Assembly (NCBI RefSeq): GCF_017591425.1
Contig: NW_024467121.1
Span: 16,566,707-16,630,706 of the forward strand
DNA: 64,000 nt
Direction: 5' to 3'
From: Ochotona curzoniae
Lineage: Eukaryota > Chordata > Mammalia > Lagomorpha > Ochotonidae
A program made the position numbers and the translations under genes. Under the pieces are notes generated by a model. That model was not told where the DNA came from. It made no database searches and was given only the letters and a program-made list of their open reading frames with translations. The number at the start of each line of letters is the position of its first letter. Position 1 is the stretch's first letter. Positions 60,265 to 64,000 of this stretch are shown one piece after another.

Positions 60265-60430
60265 AACATAAATGCATGATTTTCTGAACCCATTTTTTTA
60301 CTCAACAAAATGCCGTGAAGATTTTTGTAAATTCAATAAGTCTAGCTCATCATTTCTAATGACCAAATAGTATTTCCTAATATTGCAATTTAAGTAAACC
60401 TGTAAGACAATGCTGATGAATTCTATTTTG
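60265..60430 (-). mobile_element. Ancient L1 ORF2 3' fragment
   Basis: Plus strand: ttactcaacaaaatgccgtgaagatttttg, tctagctcatcatttctaatgaccaaatagtatttcc. This matches the antisense L1ME-type block (actcaacaatatgcc, gcctcattctttttaatggctgcatagtattcc). Confidence 0.5.
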
Positions 60431-60529
60431 TTTGTTTCTTTTCTTATTGCAATGAGGTGACAGGAAGCCAAAGCTGCTGTATTCTCTTCCAGGTAGATCT
60501 CCCTGAGTCGGTTCTTGCCTTCCCAGTCC

Positions 60530-60735
60530 TTAAATATATATTTATTTATATGAATTATAAATATATACAATATATATAAAATATAAAACAAAAAATGTAA
60601 AATATATAATATAATGATATAATATATAGTTATATAGCATAGCATAATTACATAACATATAATAATACTATATTATATATAATATGTATAATATATTATA
60701 TATGCATATTATATTATTTCTATACATATAAATGT
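60530..60735. repeat. AT-rich low-complexity tract
   Basis: About 200 bases of almost pure A/T with many short TATA-type palindromes (aatatattatatatgcatat and similar). A smaller similar tract lies at 60178-60265. Confidence 0.95.
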
Positions 60736-60737
60736 GT

Positions 60738-61035
60738 TTTTATTTGAAAGGCAGGATTAACAGAGTGTGAGAGGGAGAGACAGTGGCCTCTTCTACCCCC
60801 TGGTTCACTCCCAAATTGCCACACTGGCCAAGATTAGGCCAAGTTAAAGCCAGCAGCCATTTGTTACCTCCAGGTACACCTACAGCTGCAAGGACACCAG
60901 ACTTGTGTTGCTTTCCAAGGTGTGTTAGCAGGGATCTGCATCAGCAGTGAGCAGCTGGGACTCAAACGAACACATATCTGGGGTGCCAGTGATGCATGCA
61001 AGTGGTGTAAGCCACTGCACCATAACACTGCATCT
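60738..61035 (-). mobile_element. Old C-SINE (older class)
   Basis: Minus-strand order: tttatttgaaaggcaggattaacagag, ccctggttcactccc, ttaaagccagcagccat, tgttagcagggatctgcatc, agctgggactcaaacg, and the head end gtaagccactgcaccataacac. Confidence 0.82.
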
Positions 61036-61639
61036 CTCCTGCCTTTGCAGTCCTCCTTAACATTAGCAGTGAGACTGAGTGTAGACTCCTTCTGGGAGTC
61101 TAAACACACCATTTCAATCGGAGCAACTCCAATTTGGAATGGGCAGACAGCACTTGCATAGCCAGACTTCCCTGACTTCTCTGATTCCATGTACTCCTTA
61201 TTTTTTACTCAGTGATGCTGATGTTCTTGTCTTTCACTCAATATAGCAAGCAGTTTTTAACCATAGGCTCATATAGATATATATATTATGATTTTATTCT
61301 GTCTAAAATGCTACACACTCTAATATCTACGTGGCCTTTTTTATCTCAATGTTGTGTTCAAAGTTTTCCTTAAATGACAATGGAGGTAGGCCTTCCTTGG
61401 CTACCCTATCTAAAATTGCAACACTTGCCCCCAGTCATCTGTACCCCAAATTCCTACATAAACCTTTCCCTCCTTACATTATAGACTTATGTAATATGTA
61501 TGTTTTCTTATGGTAAATACATATTACTTATGTCACATATATGTTTTCACATAGCAAATGACAGATTTGTTTATTTCCTACCGTATGTATCCTCTAAGAT
61601 TCCAGTCAGTGCATACTTTTCATTCAATAAATATTACTC
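61036..61639. other. Unique DNA
   Basis: No feature recognised. Short TA tract at 61273-61287. Confidence 0.5.
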
Positions 61640-61922
61640 TGGTGAGTGTATAGCGTAATATTTAGGATACTAACTGGGATACGTTTGGTCCCATATATAA
61701 ATGCCTGGGTTTGAGTTCTGGTTCTGCCCTGCATTCTTATTTCCTGCTAATGCACATGTGGGCACCAATGGTCCAAGTGTTTGAGTTCCTACCACTTCAC
61801 GGGTGTGCTAGATTCGGGCTGGCACAGCTCCTGCGGTTCAGGACTTTTGGAGGGTGAATCTGCAGACTGATGCTTCCTCTCTCTCTGTCTTCCATGAAGC
61901 AAGTTTCAAAAATATTTCTTTA
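61640..61922 (+). mobile_element. Old C-SINE
   Basis: Head ggtgagtgtatagcgtaatatttagg, then tgcctgggtttgagttctgg (B-box region), ttcctgctaatgcacatgtggg, agggtgaatctgcagactgatgc, ctctctctctgtcttcc. Diverged tail. Confidence 0.75.
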
Positions 61923-61929
61923 ATGTGTG

Positions 61930-62570
61930 AAATGTGCTCATATATGTGTATTTTTTCATAGATCCCTAGGAATGGCATGATTCATATAAACATTATGGAC
62001 AATTTAAATGTTAATAATGCATTTATTTCTGTCAGCATTGATGAGAATGTGTATTTATAATAGTGGTTGATATTACCAATCACTTTAATATTTACTATTT
62101 AATCAGCCCAAGTGAGTTCATTTATTAAAATAAACTTTTATTACTTATGAGAAAAATGTTTTATACATGTATTTTATTGACTTCTGTAAATTCCACTAAC
62201 TGCTTATTTCTTTTTCTCTTATTTACCTATAGAGATGGTGGTGCTTTATTTGGTTTTTATGGGTATATGTATAGCTTTTGTGTATGATGCTTTTCATTGA
62301 TGTATAGTTGAAAAATCTTTTCACAGAGGAGTGTATGATTTTATTGTGGTTTCTTTCCCATAAAAAAATGTTTGATGTTTTGTGCTCAGATTATTTTCCC
62401 TTCATGTGTTCAACTCTGTTATCTTCTGTAGGAAATGATCCCCAGTCCCACAAACATTCTTTCTTTTTATTGTTTCTAAACATTTCTGTTTTAAAGTTAA
62501 TTCTTACATACACTTAGCTCTTGATGACTGTGATCTAGGGTATGAGTATCTAGGTGTTATGACCTTTTGC
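61930..62570 (-). mobile_element. Possible ancient L1 ORF2 fossil
   Basis: Plus strand shows weak collinear resemblance to antisense L1 ORF2: ccctaggaatggcatgattc, gacttctgtaaattccac, gtttgatgttttgtgctcagatt, ctaaacatttctgttttaaagttaattcttacatac. Very diverged; the end points are guesses. Confidence 0.4.
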
Positions 62571-63387
62571 CTAAACAATGTCAATTACAAGTATTTTCAG
62601 AAAGAAATACATGTTGTGTAATGTGTTTGAACATTTAGAAGCAGATATCATATGTATTTCACCAAAATAAAAACGCAATGTTTTATTTAAATTGGAAAGC
62701 ATTTTATTAAAAATGTATTCTCTCCTGCTAGAGATCATGCTTTTGAGCACTGAGCAAACCTCCACAGAACTAGACTTGCCACTAATACTTTGATTTTTCA
62801 CAATGCCTTTCTTTATTTAAGAGGCCTGAAATATTGATTAACATTCACAGATTCAATTTCAAGCACTCGCCAGAGGCTAGGGAGAACCCAGGGTGAGATA
62901 TCGGTGCCAGTGAGATGATAAGGTGTAATGAAATCCCCCACTGTGCCTGGTACCAGTCCACTTATCTAGTACATAGGTCACATCCCCCATGGTCCTTGGT
63001 GCTGAAATAAGCCATTTCAAATATTTTATAGACAATGAGGAAAAATGATATGGCACTAATATTGCATTCTTTCTCCTGCTGTGGAGAATTGAATAGATTC
63101 TTATATTGCAATGCTCTTAAAAGGAAGGCCTTCTCTGGAAGGATTCCCGGATAAGCCCAAGGCCTACCCCAGGATCCCAGGAGAAATGACCGCAGTCAGG
63201 GAGGCACCGCTGGTTTTCCTCCTTATTTCAGACCTAGGGCATTCACCGTTGACTCACTTCAAAAATCAGAAGCATTTCTTCATCTTGTTGATCCTGCATA
63301 TGTAGTGACCAGTTATGTGGAGATTGATTCTTTCTCACAGGTTGCTTTTCGATTCCTCCTTGCCACTTTGAAAGAGTTCAGCTAAAA
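62571..63387. other. Unique DNA
   Basis: No repeat or exon recognised. Confidence 0.5.
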
Positions 63388-63755
63388 AACTTGGCATTGG
63401 GCCTGGTGGCGTGGCCTAGCAGCTAAAGTCCTTGCCTTGAACGAGCCGGGATCCCATATGGGCGCCGGTTCTAATCCCGGCAGCTCCACTTCCCATCCAG
63501 CTCCCTGCTTGTGGCCTGGGAAAGCAGTGGAGGACGGCCCAGAGCCTTGGGACCCTGCACCAGTGTGGGGTACCTGGAAGAAGTTTGGATCGTGGCTTCA
63601 GTTCGGCATAGCATCAGCCATTGCGCTCACTTGGGGAGTGAATCATCAGACAGAAGATTTTCCTCTCTCTGTCTCTCCTCCTCTCTGTATACCTGACTTT
63701 CCAATAAATAAATAAATCTTTAAAAAAAAATTAAAAACTGAACAACTTGGCATTG
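63388..63755 (+). mobile_element. Young C-SINE with 12-bp TSD
   Basis: Target duplication aacttggcattg at 63388-63399 and 63744-63755. The body begins ggcctggtggcgtggcctagcagc. The B-box region ggttctaatcccggc is near 63467-63481. It ends ctgactttccaataaataaataaatc plus A tail. Confidence 0.95.
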
Positions 63756-64000
63756 TAGGGGTGGGAGTAGACTTAGAGCCTTATTTAAGCATTCTAATTT
63801 CACTTGGACTTTAGTAATTCAAACTACATTTTTTTTTCTTCTCAAAAGAAATTATGTAATTTATTATTTTACTTTTGGAGTTTTTTAACTCAGTTTTTCC
63901 TCACTACTGTTAAAATACTGTATGTGGGATTAAATAGAGGGATCATGGCATACATCTGAACTCACATGGAGAGCAAGCTATTTAAGATATGAATCACTAG
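63756..64000. other. Unique AT-rich DNA to window end
   Basis: Nothing recognised. Confidence 0.5.

Noticed and set aside
7700..63700. Many similar 300-bp blocks that might suggest a CRISPR-like or satellite array
   Set aside because: They are dispersed, in both orientations, each with its own target-site duplication and A-rich tail; this is SINE retroposition.

Overview
This window is a mammalian nuclear, AT-rich, gene-poor stretch (intergenic desert or the inside of a very long intron). I found no convincing protein-coding exon, RNA gene, CRISPR array or prokaryote-like operon on either strand. The open reading frames present are short. The longest ones (for example 49128-49664 and 59550-59972) lie inside SINE copies and are not genes.

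Organism: about 40 copies of one tRNA-derived SINE of the lagomorph C-repeat (CSINE) type fill the window in both orientations. The youngest copies share ggttctaatcccggcagc in the tRNA-like head and gagtgaatcatcggacgg in the body. From memory this differs from the rabbit form and fits a pika (Ochotona) subfamily. Lagomorph is firm; pika is an inference.

Layout: 1-8 kb holds old SINEs, a MER20 fossil and unique AT-rich DNA. At 7.7-9.4 kb a young SINE lies beside a 5'-inverted (twin-primed) L1. 13-20 kb carries several SINEs and an ancient L1 ORF2 fossil (17.0-18.8 kb) split by a SINE. 22-28 kb has L2 fragments, SINEs and a possible retroviral-type solo LTR (about 24.96-25.70 kb). 30-38 kb has MIR, a MaLR-like LTR fragment, a perfect 44-bp palindrome beside (TA)n(GA)n, a stacked SINE pair and a MER20. 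39.9-43.9 kb is the 5' half of an ancient L1 (5'UTR, ORF1, start of ORF2) broken by five SINEs. 46-52 kb contains SINEs, one inserted inside another, and a long (TG)n. 53-58 kb contains lagomorph L1 3'UTR, an older L1 3' end, a possible conserved non-coding block, and an L2 ORF2 fossil split by a MER5A-like DNA transposon. 58-64 kb has antisense L1 fossils, AT-rich satellite-like DNA and two of the youngest SINEs.

How it works together: nothing here behaves as a gene set. The readable biology is a layered insertion history (L2, MIR and MER DNA elements first, then ancient L1, old C-SINEs, lagomorph L1 and young C-SINEs) plus a few non-repeat blocks that look like candidate enhancers. I see no new biological system. 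Family names for repeats come from my memory of consensus sequences; no database search was run, and most element ends are accurate only to about 10-30 bases except where target-site duplications are given.
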